NCBI GenBank assembly: GCA_024235955.1
Contig: JACKLJ010000006.1
Location: 11,057-75,056 of the forward strand
Direction: 5' to 3'
Origin: Burkholderiaceae bacterium
GTDB taxonomy: Bacteria > Pseudomonadota > Gammaproteobacteria > Burkholderiales > Burkholderiaceae_C
Length of the DNA stretch: 64,000 nucleotides
A program made the position numbers and the translations under genes. Below the pieces are notes generated by a model. It ran no database searches and had not been told where the DNA came from. It saw only the letters and a program-made list of their open reading frames with translations. Shown piece by piece: positions 24,501 through 34,801 of this stretch (positions are counted from its first letter, which is position 1; every line of letters begins with the position of its first letter).

Positions 24501-26198
24501 TCACTTGCGGGCGCTGTTGCTGGCCGCGGCAGGTTCGACCTTCCACTGGATGGTCTGCGTGACGTAGTCGTTCTTGTCGAGCGCGTTCTCGAAGGTCTGC
24601 AGCAGGCCCTCGGTGCCACGCACGCCCTGGATCAGGGTCAGGGCCGGCACCTGCATGGCCGCTGGCAGGCGCGGGCTGGCGTCGTCGCGGGTCGCGGCGC
24701 AGGTGACGCCTTCGGTGCCTGGCTTGCCGGCATCGAGGATGAAAGCCGGGTTGGGCGACATCCAGTCCGGCAGACGCACCGCCTGGTTGGCGCTGACCTG
24801 GGCGTTCGGGTTGAGCGCGTTGGGTGTCAGCCGCATCGCGTTGCCGTCCGAGCCGACGAAGTAGCAGTAGAGGTACGAACTGCGCGACACCGTGGCCGAC
24901 AGGAACACCTGCTCACCTTGCTTGAAGGCTGGCCGCTCGTTGGCGGGCTGCGGGTTCTCGATCTGCAGGTTGACGGCCCACGGGTCGGCTGCCGCCCATT
25001 CCGCGGCCTTGCTGGTGCCGTCGGCGGCTGTCGCTACGGCAGCTCCGGAATTTGCCCAGCCGATGCGCTGCAGCGTGCCGTCCTCGCCCAGGGCGACGAA
25101 GTTGCGCAGTGCGCGGTCGTAGGTCTGGAAATCCGGCACGCCCGTGACCACCAGCCCCTTGTCGGCCTGGAAGCGCGCCAGCGCGCTGCGGAACATGGGG
25201 TTGTTGACCGGCAGCGAGCCCGTGCCTTTTGGCAGGTAGCCCTGGTGCTCCAGCGAGTTCTGGATCAGCTTGATCTGGCCGATGAAGCCGCTGGCGTCGT
25301 ACCAGTCGCGCATCTGGCGCTGGAAGGCCGGGTTGGTCTGGTCCAGCATCAGGCACTGCCAGTAGGGCACGCGCGCCCACTTGCCCACCAGTTCGATCAT
25401 GGCCAGATCCACCAGCGTGCGCAGGGCACCGCCGGTGCCGAGCGTGTAGTCGCGCCCGACGTTGAACTGCACGCCATAGTTGCCGATCCGGCCGGCCAGA
25501 TCGAGACCCTGACCGGCGGAGCCGATGATCACCTCGTTGGCCGAGTCCATGCCGGGTATCAGCGTGCGCGTGCGGAAGTCGCCCAGATGCATCTCCAGGC
25601 CGATGATGGTGGCGTTGCGGCTGCGGCTGTAGCCGGTGTCGAGCCGGCTGGCCGAGGTGCCGGCGTTGAGGTTGTTGCTGATGACGTTCTGATCCACGAA
25701 CGCCACCGCGCCCGACACATAGAGCGCCGGGCGTTGCAGCTGCATCTGGTTGTTGTTGAGCAGGATGGTCGTCAGGTTCTGCACGGTGTCCTGCCGCGCG
25801 ATGTCCACCTCGTAATCCACGTAGCGGAATGCATTGCTCAGGTGCGACATCTGCGACAGCGCGGTGATGACCATCTCCTTGGTGGCGGCCGGCACCTTGC
25901 CCGAGTAATCGGGGAACTGCTTGGACGCGATCAACGTGGTCGGCAGTTCTGCCGCGCGCAGCATGTGATCCATGCACATCAGCGAATCGGAGAAGCTCGA
26001 GATCGAGCGCACCGGCCGCACGACGGGGCGGTCCATGGAGCCGGCTTTCTCGTGGTAGGCGGCATCCTTGCGGGCGTCGAAGGGGGTGGCGCAGCCGGCG
26101 GCGAGCAGGGCGGTCAGCAGCAGGCCGCTCCACAGGCCCGGGCGCGGCTTCGGGCGCGTTGTGCCGCTTGCCATGCGCGGCGTGTCCTTCGTGTTCAT
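24501..26198 (-). CDS. CsgG/HfaB-like outer-membrane lipoprotein with DUF4384 domain
   Basis: 565 residues. The signal sequence ends in a lipobox (LAAGC, Cys36; next residue Ala, compatible with outer-membrane sorting). Residues about 60-280 resemble the CsgG secretion-pore domain: a strand-rich stretch with alternating polar residues (NATIIGLEMHLGDFRTRTL) and LVDLAMIELVGKWARVPYW near its end. Residues about 310-366 look like a peptidoglycan-binding helix bundle (FRSALARFQADKGLVVTGVP), and about 405-505 like DUF4384 (QGEQVFLSATV, SYLYCYFVGSDG). By analogy it exports surface subunits from the periplasm. GGGGAGG precedes the start. The additional C-terminal domains are absent from E. coli CsgG (about 277 residues). 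Confidence 0.78.
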   Translation of the reverse strand: MNTKDTPRMASGTTRPKPRPGLWSGLLLTALLAAGCATPFDARKDAAYHEKAGSMDRPVVRPVRSISSFSDSLMCMDHMLRAAELPTTLIASKQFPDYSGKVPAATKEMVITALSQMSHLSNAFRYVDYEVDIARQDTVQNLTTILLNNNQMQLQRPALYVSGAVAFVDQNVISNNLNAGTSASRLDTGYSRSRNATIIGLEMHLGDFRTRTLIPGMDSANEVIIGSAGQGLDLAGRIGNYGVQFNVGRDYTLGTGGALRTLVDLAMIELVGKWARVPYWQCLMLDQTNPAFQRQMRDWYDASGFIGQIKLIQNSLEHQGYLPKGTGSLPVNNPMFRSALARFQADKGLVVTGVPDFQTYDRALRNFVALGEDGTLQRIGWANSGAAVATAADGTSKAAEWAAADPWAVNLQIENPQPANERPAFKQGEQVFLSATVSRSSYLYCYFVGSDGNAMRLTPNALNPNAQVSANQAVRLPDWMSPNPAFILDAGKPGTEGVTCAATRDDASPRLPAAMQVPALTLIQGVRGTEGLLQTFENALDKNDYVTQTIQWKVEPAAASNSARK

Positions 26199-26296
26199 CT
26201 CGGCCTCCCCTGATGCCGTTCGTTCAGTTTCTGTCGGTGCGCGCAATGCATGGCCAACCGGCCAGCGCCTGCGATGGCGCAGCGTGGTGGCTGGTA

Positions 26297-26710
26297 TCAG
26301 TTGCAGAAGTTGACCAGGTCGCCGCGCAGCACCACCACCTGTTCGTTGTTCATGAGGCTGCTGCCCGCGCCGGTAGCCGGCGTGGGGGTCAGCGACTGGA
26401 TGCACGTGGTCTGCATGCCTTGCGTGTGGGTGGCAGTGACCACGTCTTTTTCGGTCTTGATGTTGCCGGTTTCCGGCGAATAGGCCTTGGCCACGTAGCG
26501 CGAAATCTTGGCCTGCGCGTAGTCAGGCAAGCCCGAGCGCTGCACCAGTTCCGTCGAAGCAGCAGGGGCCGCGGTAGGCACCTGCAGATACGTCACGCGA
26601 TGGGTGATGACCACCGGGTCTTCCCCGGGCGCGGCCCGGACAGCCGAGGTAACCGACAAGGCCACCACGGCAACGATCCATGCAAGGTTCAGCCTGGTTT
26701 GCGTATTCAT
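26297..26710 (-). CDS. Small exported protein of the CsgG-like cluster
   Basis: 137 residues starting MNTQTRLNLAW with a clear signal peptide (about 1-28, SAVRA-AP). The mature part has no domain I recognise. It has two cysteines, one mid-protein in TTCIQS and one at the very end in VNFCN, which could form a disulfide. GGAGAGTGAC precedes the start. It lies between the repeat-protein gene and the CsgG-like gene, the position and size of accessory factors (HfaA or CsgE/CsgF) in curli and holdfast-anchor loci. That role is inferred from position only. Confidence 0.7.
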   Translation of the reverse strand: MNTQTRLNLAWIVAVVALSVTSAVRAAPGEDPVVITHRVTYLQVPTAAPAASTELVQRSGLPDYAQAKISRYVAKAYSPETGNIKTEKDVVTATHTQGMQTTCIQSLTPTPATGAGSSLMNNEQVVVLRGDLVNFCN

Positions 26711-26799
26711 GTCACTCTCCCTGTCTGGCAAACAGGCCAAGCCGCGGTTGCGGCTTGGCAAAAACGCCGTGATGGCGTCAGCCCGTCAGGTGATCGGGT

Positions 26800-27597
26800 T
26801 CAGCGCTTCGGCTTCCAGCCACCATTGCCGCCGCCAGCCTGGGCAGTCTGGAAGGGGCCGCAAGCGGCGCCGACGCAGATGGGAGGCGGCGGTTCGCACG
26901 AGTCGTTGGAGGCGAGGTTCTGGTAGGCCGCGGCCTTGTCACCCCAGGCCAGGTTGGCGACGATGGAACCGGCGCCGATCGCGGTGGTCTGGCTGGAGGT
27001 GCCCCAGATGTTGACCTGGCCGTAGTTGGACGACATGTTCTGCACGGCCACGGTGTCGCCGCCGTTGGCCACGTTCACGGCAAGGCCGGCGACCGAGGTC
27101 TTCTGCGTGCTCTTGCCGTTGGCGCCGATGGCCACATCACCGAAGTTGGACGAGGCGTTCTGGTAGGCGGTGGCGGTTTCCGCCGGGTTGCAGTTGTCGC
27201 CGCAACCGTTGCCGTTGGCGATGTTCACCATGCCGCCGGTCACGCTGGTCGTCTGGCTCTGCTTGCCTGCGACATCGACGTTGCCGACGTTGGACGAGGC
27301 GCTCTGGACGGCGACGTCCCCGGCCTGCAGGGCGGCGTTGATCATCACACCGTTGTGGACCCGGACGGTCTGCTCGGACTTGGCACCGTCCAGGATCTGG
27401 ACATTGCCCTTGTTGCTGGCCAGGTTCTGGTTGGCGTAGGTGCCTTCCGTGGCCAGGTTGACGACGGCGGACGAGCCCGTGACCGAAGCGGTCTGGGTGG
27501 ACGTGCCGGAAATGTTGATCGTGGCCGGTGTCGTCGGTGCCGCGGCCATGGCTGCCGTGGCAACCGCACTCAATGCGAAGAATGCAAGTGCTTTCAT
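26800..27597 (-). CDS. Secreted curlin-like tandem-repeat protein
   Basis: 265 residues: signal peptide (1-20), five degenerate units of about 40 residues (28-68, 69-109, 110-157, 158-197, 198-232), then a Cys/Pro- and Gly-rich tail. Each unit has the pattern QT-x-x-V-x-G, then N-x-A, A-x-QN, S-N-x-G and a short hydrophobic end, close in spacing to the Gln/Asn ladders of curlin repeats. The third unit has a Cys-containing insertion (GCGDNC). It is probably secreted by the CsgG-like lipoprotein and forms a beta-solenoid or amyloid fibre. GGAGGATCCC precedes the start, and it is the promoter-proximal gene, as expected for the major subunit. Confidence 0.78.
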   Translation of the reverse strand: MKALAFFALSAVATAAMAAAPTTPATINISGTSTQTASVTGSSAVVNLATEGTYANQNLASNKGNVQILDGAKSEQTVRVHNGVMINAALQAGDVAVQSASSNVGNVDVAGKQSQTTSVTGGMVNIANGNGCGDNCNPAETATAYQNASSNFGDVAIGANGKSTQKTSVAGLAVNVANGGDTVAVQNMSSNYGQVNIWGTSSQTTAIGAGSIVANLAWGDKAAAYQNLASNDSCEPPPPICVGAACGPFQTAQAGGGNGGWKPKR

Positions 27598-28109
27598 GAT
27601 GGGATCCTCCAAAGGTAGCTGACACATGAGCGGGTCGGTTGGCATGGGCTTCCCTCCCCAGGGTGGTGGCGCCACCGAACCGGCCCTCCCTGTTTTTGGT
27701 GCTCGGTGTTCGGCAGCGTCGGATTCAGTGTCTGCAGACGGGCGGAGTCCGCCAATCGCTACAAATGGATACGTCATCGGATGGTGGCCGTTCGGCTGGA
27801 AGCGCACGCGCACCAAAGCGGAGCATCCGTGTTTTCGTACTGAATAGCTATGAATCCTGTAGCGATACCAGTTTGTAAACTAGTTAGTAACTAATTGTGT
27901 TTTTTGAAACTACGAGAAATAATTTCACGCTCAGGTGTGCACTCCGTTGTCCCCATCCCTAAGCTACGGGGAAAACTTCACAGAAAAAACGGGGGAGTTC
28001 CACAAGAATCGGACGTGTGAGGTAGGGAGAAAGAGTTGCTACAGGGCTTCAGCGCGACCACGCCGTTACATCTGTGTCGCGCCGGGTCGAATCCAGGGAG
28101 TGAATAGGC
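27598..28109. promoter_or_regulatory. Divergent control region between the curlin-like operon and its two-component regulators
   Basis: 512 bases without a gene. The part around 27835-27930 is markedly AT-rich against a GC-rich background and contains partial dyads (GTTTGTAAAC, CTAGTTAGTAACTA) and A/T-runs. This is a plausible site for promoters in both directions and for binding of the NarL-type regulator encoded next door. I could not assign -35/-10 boxes with confidence. Confidence 0.55.
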
Positions 28110-28967
28110 ATGAACTACAGCCACGACGCCGACTTGACATCGATCAACAGCCACAACCGGCTGCCGTCCACCCCGCATGCGCCGGACGCGCAGGTGGATA
28201 CCGGGTTCGATGGCGCCGGATCGATCCCGTCCGGCCAGGGCTTTGCCGCGACGGCACCGGCTTCCATGTGGCCCCATTTCCTGACTGGCCAGGCCGAGCA
28301 GCCGGTCCGCGTGCTGCTGGTGGACGACGACCCGCACATGCGCCGTGTGGTGGCGCAGGAGCTGCTCGCCGATCTGCGCATCAACCTCGTGGGGCAGGCT
28401 GCGTCGGTACGTGAAGCCAAGGTGCTGGTCGCCACCCAGGAGTTCGACGTGATGCTGGTCGACCTCAAGCTGGGTGACGGCACCGGGTTCGATCTGATCG
28501 ACCATGTCAAGTCGGTGCGCCCGGTTGCCGAGGTGGTGGTGGTATCCGCCATGGAAGACGAGGAACACGCGTTACGTGCCTTCGAGCTTGGCGCATCCGG
28601 TTACCTGATCAAGAACTCCTGGTTCGGCAACTACCCGCAAGCCGTATTGCAGGTTGTGAATGGGGGCGCCTCCATCACGCCGGGTCTGGCGCGTCGCCTC
28701 ATACGCAGGCTGGATGGCGCCGACGCACCGGTGCGCAAGCCGCTGGCTGCCAAGAGCGCGGCTCATCCGTCCGAACAGCTGTCGGAACGCGAGCGCGAGG
28801 TGCTTCGCCTGGTGGCCACCGGCTACACCAGCAACGAGATCGGCAAGCGGCTCTCCATCAGCGGGCAGACCGTCAACACGCACATCAAGAACACCTACCG
28901 CAAGCTGCAGGTGCGCAGCCGTGCGCAGGCGGTGAACCTGGCCCAGATGAAGGGTTTGCTTTACTAG
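28110..28967 (+). CDS. NarL/FixJ-type response regulator, probable regulator of the surface cluster
   Basis: 285 residues. An unusual 64-residue Ser/Pro-rich N-terminal extension precedes a complete receiver domain: acidic pair D72/D73, phospho-acceptor D118 in LVDLKLGDG, and K168 in GYLIKN. The C-terminal LuxR-type helix-turn-helix (about 222-283) has LSEREREVLRLVATGYTSNE and TVNTHIKNTYRKL. It is transcribed divergently from the curlin-like operon and precedes a histidine kinase gene by 22 bases. Activation of the divergent operon, like CsgD on curli, is inferred. Confidence 0.9.
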   Translation: MNYSHDADLTSINSHNRLPSTPHAPDAQVDTGFDGAGSIPSGQGFAATAPASMWPHFLTGQAEQPVRVLLVDDDPHMRRVVAQELLADLRINLVGQAASVREAKVLVATQEFDVMLVDLKLGDGTGFDLIDHVKSVRPVAEVVVVSAMEDEEHALRAFELGASGYLIKNSWFGNYPQAVLQVVNGGASITPGLARRLIRRLDGADAPVRKPLAAKSAAHPSEQLSEREREVLRLVATGYTSNEIGKRLSISGQTVNTHIKNTYRKLQVRSRAQAVNLAQMKGLLY

Positions 28968-28989
28968 CTTTTCCGTAGCGTCCGCCACT

Positions 28990-30324
28990 GTGCTGGCCTG
29001 GCTGGACGAAGGAAAAGACACTCAATCCATGTTGCAGGCCGCACTGCCCTCCGGAGCTGCCAGCGCGCTGGCCTGGCTGATCATGGCGCTGCTGGCCATG
29101 GCGCTGGGTGCGGCGCTGGCAGCCTGGTTCCGCCACCGCCGCGCCTTCGATTTGTTCTACGCCGGCACGCTGGCCCCGTGGCTGGTGTTCATGGCGCTGG
29201 CCGCCCTCCAGGGCGCCGAGCCGGCCACAGCAGAGTTCACCCAGGCAGCGCGGCTGGCCTACCAGTTGGCGATGACGGGCGTGACGCTGTTCCTGTTCCA
29301 TTGCGCCACCACCATGCAACCACTGCAGTGGGCGCTGGTGGGCTTTCAGGCCGTGGTGGGTGGCGCGCTGGCCCTGTTTCCGCCGGCGCAGCCCCATGCC
29401 TGGCTCTGGTTCAACACCGTCTGTGCCAGCGTGCTGGCCCTGCTGCTGGCGCACGCTGTCCGGCAGGATGTGGGCGAGCGCGGCTGGATGGCGTTGCTGG
29501 TGGGGGTGTGCGGGCTGGGCGTGGCGTTCGTCGACCAGCGTGCGGCCGGGCGGGGGGCGCCCGCGCTGTCGGTGTCCCATTATTTCTACGCCGTGGCCCT
29601 GTTCATCCTGTGGCGGGCCGTCGGCAAGCCCCGACAGGAGGCGCTGAAGAGCCCCGACTCCGCGCTGCGCCAGGAACGCCAGCGCATGGCCGACGAACTG
29701 CACGACGGTGTGGGCGCCCAGCTGACCTCGCTCATTTCCGCGCTCGACTACGGCTCGCCCGAGCAGCGGGCCACCGCCGCCACGCTGCAGCACTGCCTGC
29801 TGGAGTTGAAGCTCGCGGTGGATGGCCTGCAGCAGGGCGAGAGCGTGATCGAGCACCTGGCGAGCCTGCGCTACCGCATGCAGCCCTTGCTGGAGGCCGC
29901 CTCGGTGGAAATGGAGTGGGTGATCGCCGATGAGGCCGTGCTGGAGAGCTTTGAAGGCGATCGCGCGCGCGAAACCATGCGCGTGGCGCAGGAGGCGCTG
30001 GCCAACGCCATCCGCCATTCCGGTGCCAGCCGGGTCAAGCTGGCCTGCTGCTACGTCAGGAGCCGCAAGGCGCTGATGCTGGAGGTGGCGGACAACGGCA
30101 TTGGTCTGCCGTCCCGCCCGCTCGTGCATGGCGATCCGCGCGGCCCTGGCGCCGCCGGCAGCGGCAAGGGCCTGCTCGGCATGCAGCGCCGCGCCGAACG
30201 GCTGGGCGGCACGCTGGAGCTCGAGGGCCGGCACGGGCAGGGCACAGTGGTGCGTCTGCTGGTGCCTTTCGACGCCCCGGCGCGCGTAGTCGAGAGACCG
30301 CCGGTTGACCGGGCCGCGGCCTAG
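28990..30324 (+). CDS. NarX/DegS-type sensor histidine kinase
   Basis: 444 residues, GTG start (ATG at 29029 is an alternative). About six hydrophobic helices (25-215) form a membrane sensor. A HisKA_3 dimerisation domain with phospho-acceptor His238 (MADELHDGVGAQL) follows, then an HATPase domain with the N-box AQEALANAIRHSG, DNGIGLP and GKGLLGMQRRAERLGG. It should phosphorylate the regulator encoded just upstream. There is no recognisable periplasmic ligand domain, so the signal may be sensed in or at the membrane. Confidence 0.9.
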   Translation: MLAWLDEGKDTQSMLQAALPSGAASALAWLIMALLAMALGAALAAWFRHRRAFDLFYAGTLAPWLVFMALAALQGAEPATAEFTQAARLAYQLAMTGVTLFLFHCATTMQPLQWALVGFQAVVGGALALFPPAQPHAWLWFNTVCASVLALLLAHAVRQDVGERGWMALLVGVCGLGVAFVDQRAAGRGAPALSVSHYFYAVALFILWRAVGKPRQEALKSPDSALRQERQRMADELHDGVGAQLTSLISALDYGSPEQRATAATLQHCLLELKLAVDGLQQGESVIEHLASLRYRMQPLLEAASVEMEWVIADEAVLESFEGDRARETMRVAQEALANAIRHSGASRVKLACCYVRSRKALMLEVADNGIGLPSRPLVHGDPRGPGAAGSGKGLLGMQRRAERLGGTLELEGRHGQGTVVRLLVPFDAPARVVERPPVDRAAA

Positions 30325-30409
30325 GCTGGTGCCCCGAAGCGCTGTGGCAAACTCGCCAGCTTTTTGATCGGCCGCCAGCCCGCAGCGGGCTCGCCGGCTG
30401 CACGCACGC

Positions 30410-32806
<2,397 letters not shown>

Positions 32807-32824
32807 GGGCCGGCGGCGCCGTGC

Positions 32825-33076
32825 CTAGGCCGCGGCGCGCACCACGGCGTCGTCGTCGCTCAGTTCGATGCCGTGCTGTTGGGCAGCTTCCACGATGCGC
32901 CGGGCGGCTGTCTTGCGGGCCTCGGCACTCTCGAATCGGGTCTGGCTGAAGCGCGCGGCGGCGTTGCGCACGTGCGCGGCGTCGTGGATCGGCAGGTGTT
33001 CGCCGCCCAGACTGTCGACATAGGCAAAACTGCGCGGCGGCAGGGCGTCGCGGCGGGCGGTATAGAGCTGGCTCAT
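32825..33076 (-). CDS. Small conserved protein (DUF6582-like)
   Basis: 83 residues, starting MSQLYTARRDALPPRSFAYVD with LPIHDAAHVRNAAARFSQT and RIVEAAQQHGIEL. This pattern occurs in short conserved proteins of unknown function that possibly share the DUF6582 domain. It is soluble, with no signal peptide. It is convergent with tex, with an 18-base gap. Confidence 0.7.
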   Translation of the reverse strand: MSQLYTARRDALPPRSFAYVDSLGGEHLPIHDAAHVRNAAARFSQTRFESAEARKTAARRIVEAAQQHGIELSDDDAVVRAAA

Positions 33077-33231
33077 GGGCGGACCTCGCTGGCGGTAGCA
33101 GCCGTCCCTTTGGGCGGCCGGTCAGGCCGGCACGGTAGCGCGCCGCGGAGCCGCGTGCAAGCCAAGCCGCAGCGGTGCGCGCGAACGGCACGCTACCATC
33201 GCCGGATCGTTCCGAACCATCCGGTGCCGCC

Positions 33232-33588
33232 ATGCAGAAGATCCTCATCATCGTTCACGCCCCGCCGTACGGCAGCGAGCGTTGCCTGTCGGCCCTGCGC
33301 CTGGCGCTGGCCCTGGCCGGACGCGAGGGCAAGAAGCCCTTGCTCGACGTGTTCCTGATGTCCGACGCCACCGTGCTCGCCCTGCCGAACCAGCAGGACG
33401 CCTCGGGCAACACCTTGCAGCAGATGGTCGAGCAGCTCACGGGCCACGGCGTGCCCGTGCGCCTGTGCAAGACCTGCGCGGGCAACCGCGGCCTGCTGGA
33501 CCTCAAGCTGATCGAGGGCGTGACCATCGGCACCCTGGCCGAGCTGGCCGAAGCCACCGTGCAGGCCGACAAGGTGATCACGTTCTGA
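33232..33588 (+). CDS. DsrE-family protein
   Basis: 118 residues covering a DsrE/DsrF-like fold (KILIIVHAPPYGSERCLSALRLALAL). Cysteines at 18, 79 and 82 (LCKTC) could serve sulfur transfer or redox chemistry; the CxxC lies in the usual DsrE/YchN cysteine region. The start at 33232 follows a short leader, and an upstream in-frame start was rejected because homologues begin with this MQKILIIV strand. It is followed after 17 bases by an orphan LuxR regulator. Confidence 0.8.
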   Translation: MQKILIIVHAPPYGSERCLSALRLALALAGREGKKPLLDVFLMSDATVLALPNQQDASGNTLQQMVEQLTGHGVPVRLCKTCAGNRGLLDLKLIEGVTIGTLAELAEATVQADKVITF

Positions 33589-33605
33589 ACCCGCCAGGCG
33601 CCGCC

Positions 33606-34238
33606 GTGGCCAGCAAGAGCGATGCTGCGCCTGCCAGCGTGCTGGTCGTGCATCCGGCGCCCCTGGTCGGGCGTGCCATGGCGCAGTTCCTGCGCCTGCA
33701 GTCGGGCGTGGGAGCGGTGCATTTCGTGCGTGGTCTGGCGGAAGCGGCGGCGCACCTGCGCCAGGCGGGCACACCGGCCGTCGTGCTGGTGCACGCGGGG
33801 CTGCTGGCGCCCGATCTGGACGCCTTTGTCCGCACGGTGCGGCCGCTGGCCCCGCGCAGCCGGTTCCTCCTGCTGACCGACCCGCCACCGGAACAGCCGG
33901 GCATCCATGCGCCGGCCCGGAGCCTGGCGCGGCAGGCCCGGATGGACGGCGTGGTGTCCAGCGACCAGCCGCTGGCGGCGCTGGCGCAGGCGGTGGGCGT
34001 TGCCCTCAGGGGGCCGTTGCGGGAAGCCGGCCATGGTGCGACGATGGCAGCCCCGGGGAGTTTCACCCCGCGCCAGCACCAGGTGCTGGAGCTGCTGCTG
34101 CAAGGCCACTCCAACAAGCTCATCGCGCGCCAGCTGGACATCACCGAAAGCACGGTCAAGGAATACGTGAGCGCGCTGCTGAAGAAGTTCGACGTGAAGC
34201 GCCGGGCGGAACTGATGGCGCAGCTGCAGCAGCTGTAG
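33606..34238 (+). CDS. LuxR-type regulator with degenerate receiver domain
   Basis: 210 residues (GTG start). The N-terminal half has receiver-like strand order, but the acidic pair is replaced (VLVVHPAPL) and the phospho-acceptor site reads VLVHAGLL with His where Asp is expected, so ordinary phosphorylation is unlikely. The C-terminal HTH is intact (FTPRQHQVLELLLQGHSNK and TVKEYVSALLKKFDVKRR). No kinase gene is adjacent; it may form a unit with the DsrE gene. Confidence 0.8.
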   Translation: MASKSDAAPASVLVVHPAPLVGRAMAQFLRLQSGVGAVHFVRGLAEAAAHLRQAGTPAVVLVHAGLLAPDLDAFVRTVRPLAPRSRFLLLTDPPPEQPGIHAPARSLARQARMDGVVSSDQPLAALAQAVGVALRGPLREAGHGATMAAPGSFTPRQHQVLELLLQGHSNKLIARQLDITESTVKEYVSALLKKFDVKRRAELMAQLQQL

Positions 34239-34291
34239 GCCAGGCCGCTGCTTCCAGTGGCGGGCCCACCCTTCAGGACCCGTTCATGGTC

Positions 34292-34801
34292 TCAGGGCCA
34301 TAGCGTGATGGGCCCCACCAGCACGTGCAGGTCAGCCGGGCCGAGCACCGCGATCTGGATCGAATGGGCGCTCTCCAGCGGGCCGTCGGCGATGAGCCGC
34401 AGGACGGCCGGTTGTGCCACCCAGGTGCCGCCCACCAGCAGCTGGGCGGTACCGGTCAGGAAGGCCTGGTGGTTCTCGTCCAGTGCCCAAGCGCCCGCGA
34501 AAGCGAACCTGGCGCACGGCGTGTCGAGCTGCACCGAGTCGCCAGTGAGTTCCAGCCGGGCCGGGTAGCAATCGTTGATGTCGCCCGTCGGGCTGACCGG
34601 CGGCGATGCACCGGGGGGCACGTCGCCCTGGGAGGCATCGGATGCGGTGAACAGGTAGCGCAGCGGCCCGGTGCCGGTGCCGCCGCTGCCCGGGTCGCCC
34701 CCGCCGCAGGCCGTGAGCACCAGCAGGCACGCCGCCAGGGCCGCCCAAAGCCAGCGCCGGGGAGCTGTCAGCGCGTCAAACAGCCTGGTCAGAAACTTCA
34801 T
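34292..34801 (-). CDS. Hypothetical lipoprotein
   Basis: 169 residues with a basic N-terminus and a lipobox VLTAC (Cys32) followed by a Gly-rich linker. The rest is beta-rich with two cysteines (NDCYPARLEL and DTPCARF) that may form a disulfide. No recognised domain. Its start lies inside the end of the DUF6502 gene (26-base overlap), implying co-expression. Confidence 0.7.
   Translation of the reverse strand: MKFLTRLFDALTAPRRWLWAALAACLLVLTACGGGDPGSGGTGTGPLRYLFTASDASQGDVPPGASPPVSPTGDINDCYPARLELTGDSVQLDTPCARFAFAGAWALDENHQAFLTGTAQLLVGGTWVAQPAVLRLIADGPLESAHSIQIAVLGPADLHVLVGPITLWP

Noticed and set aside
23733..26213. 826-residue plus-strand frame opposite the CsgG-like and Sel1 genes
   Set aside because: Low-complexity shadow; the minus-strand frames have signal sequences, Shine-Dalgarno sites and domain patterns.
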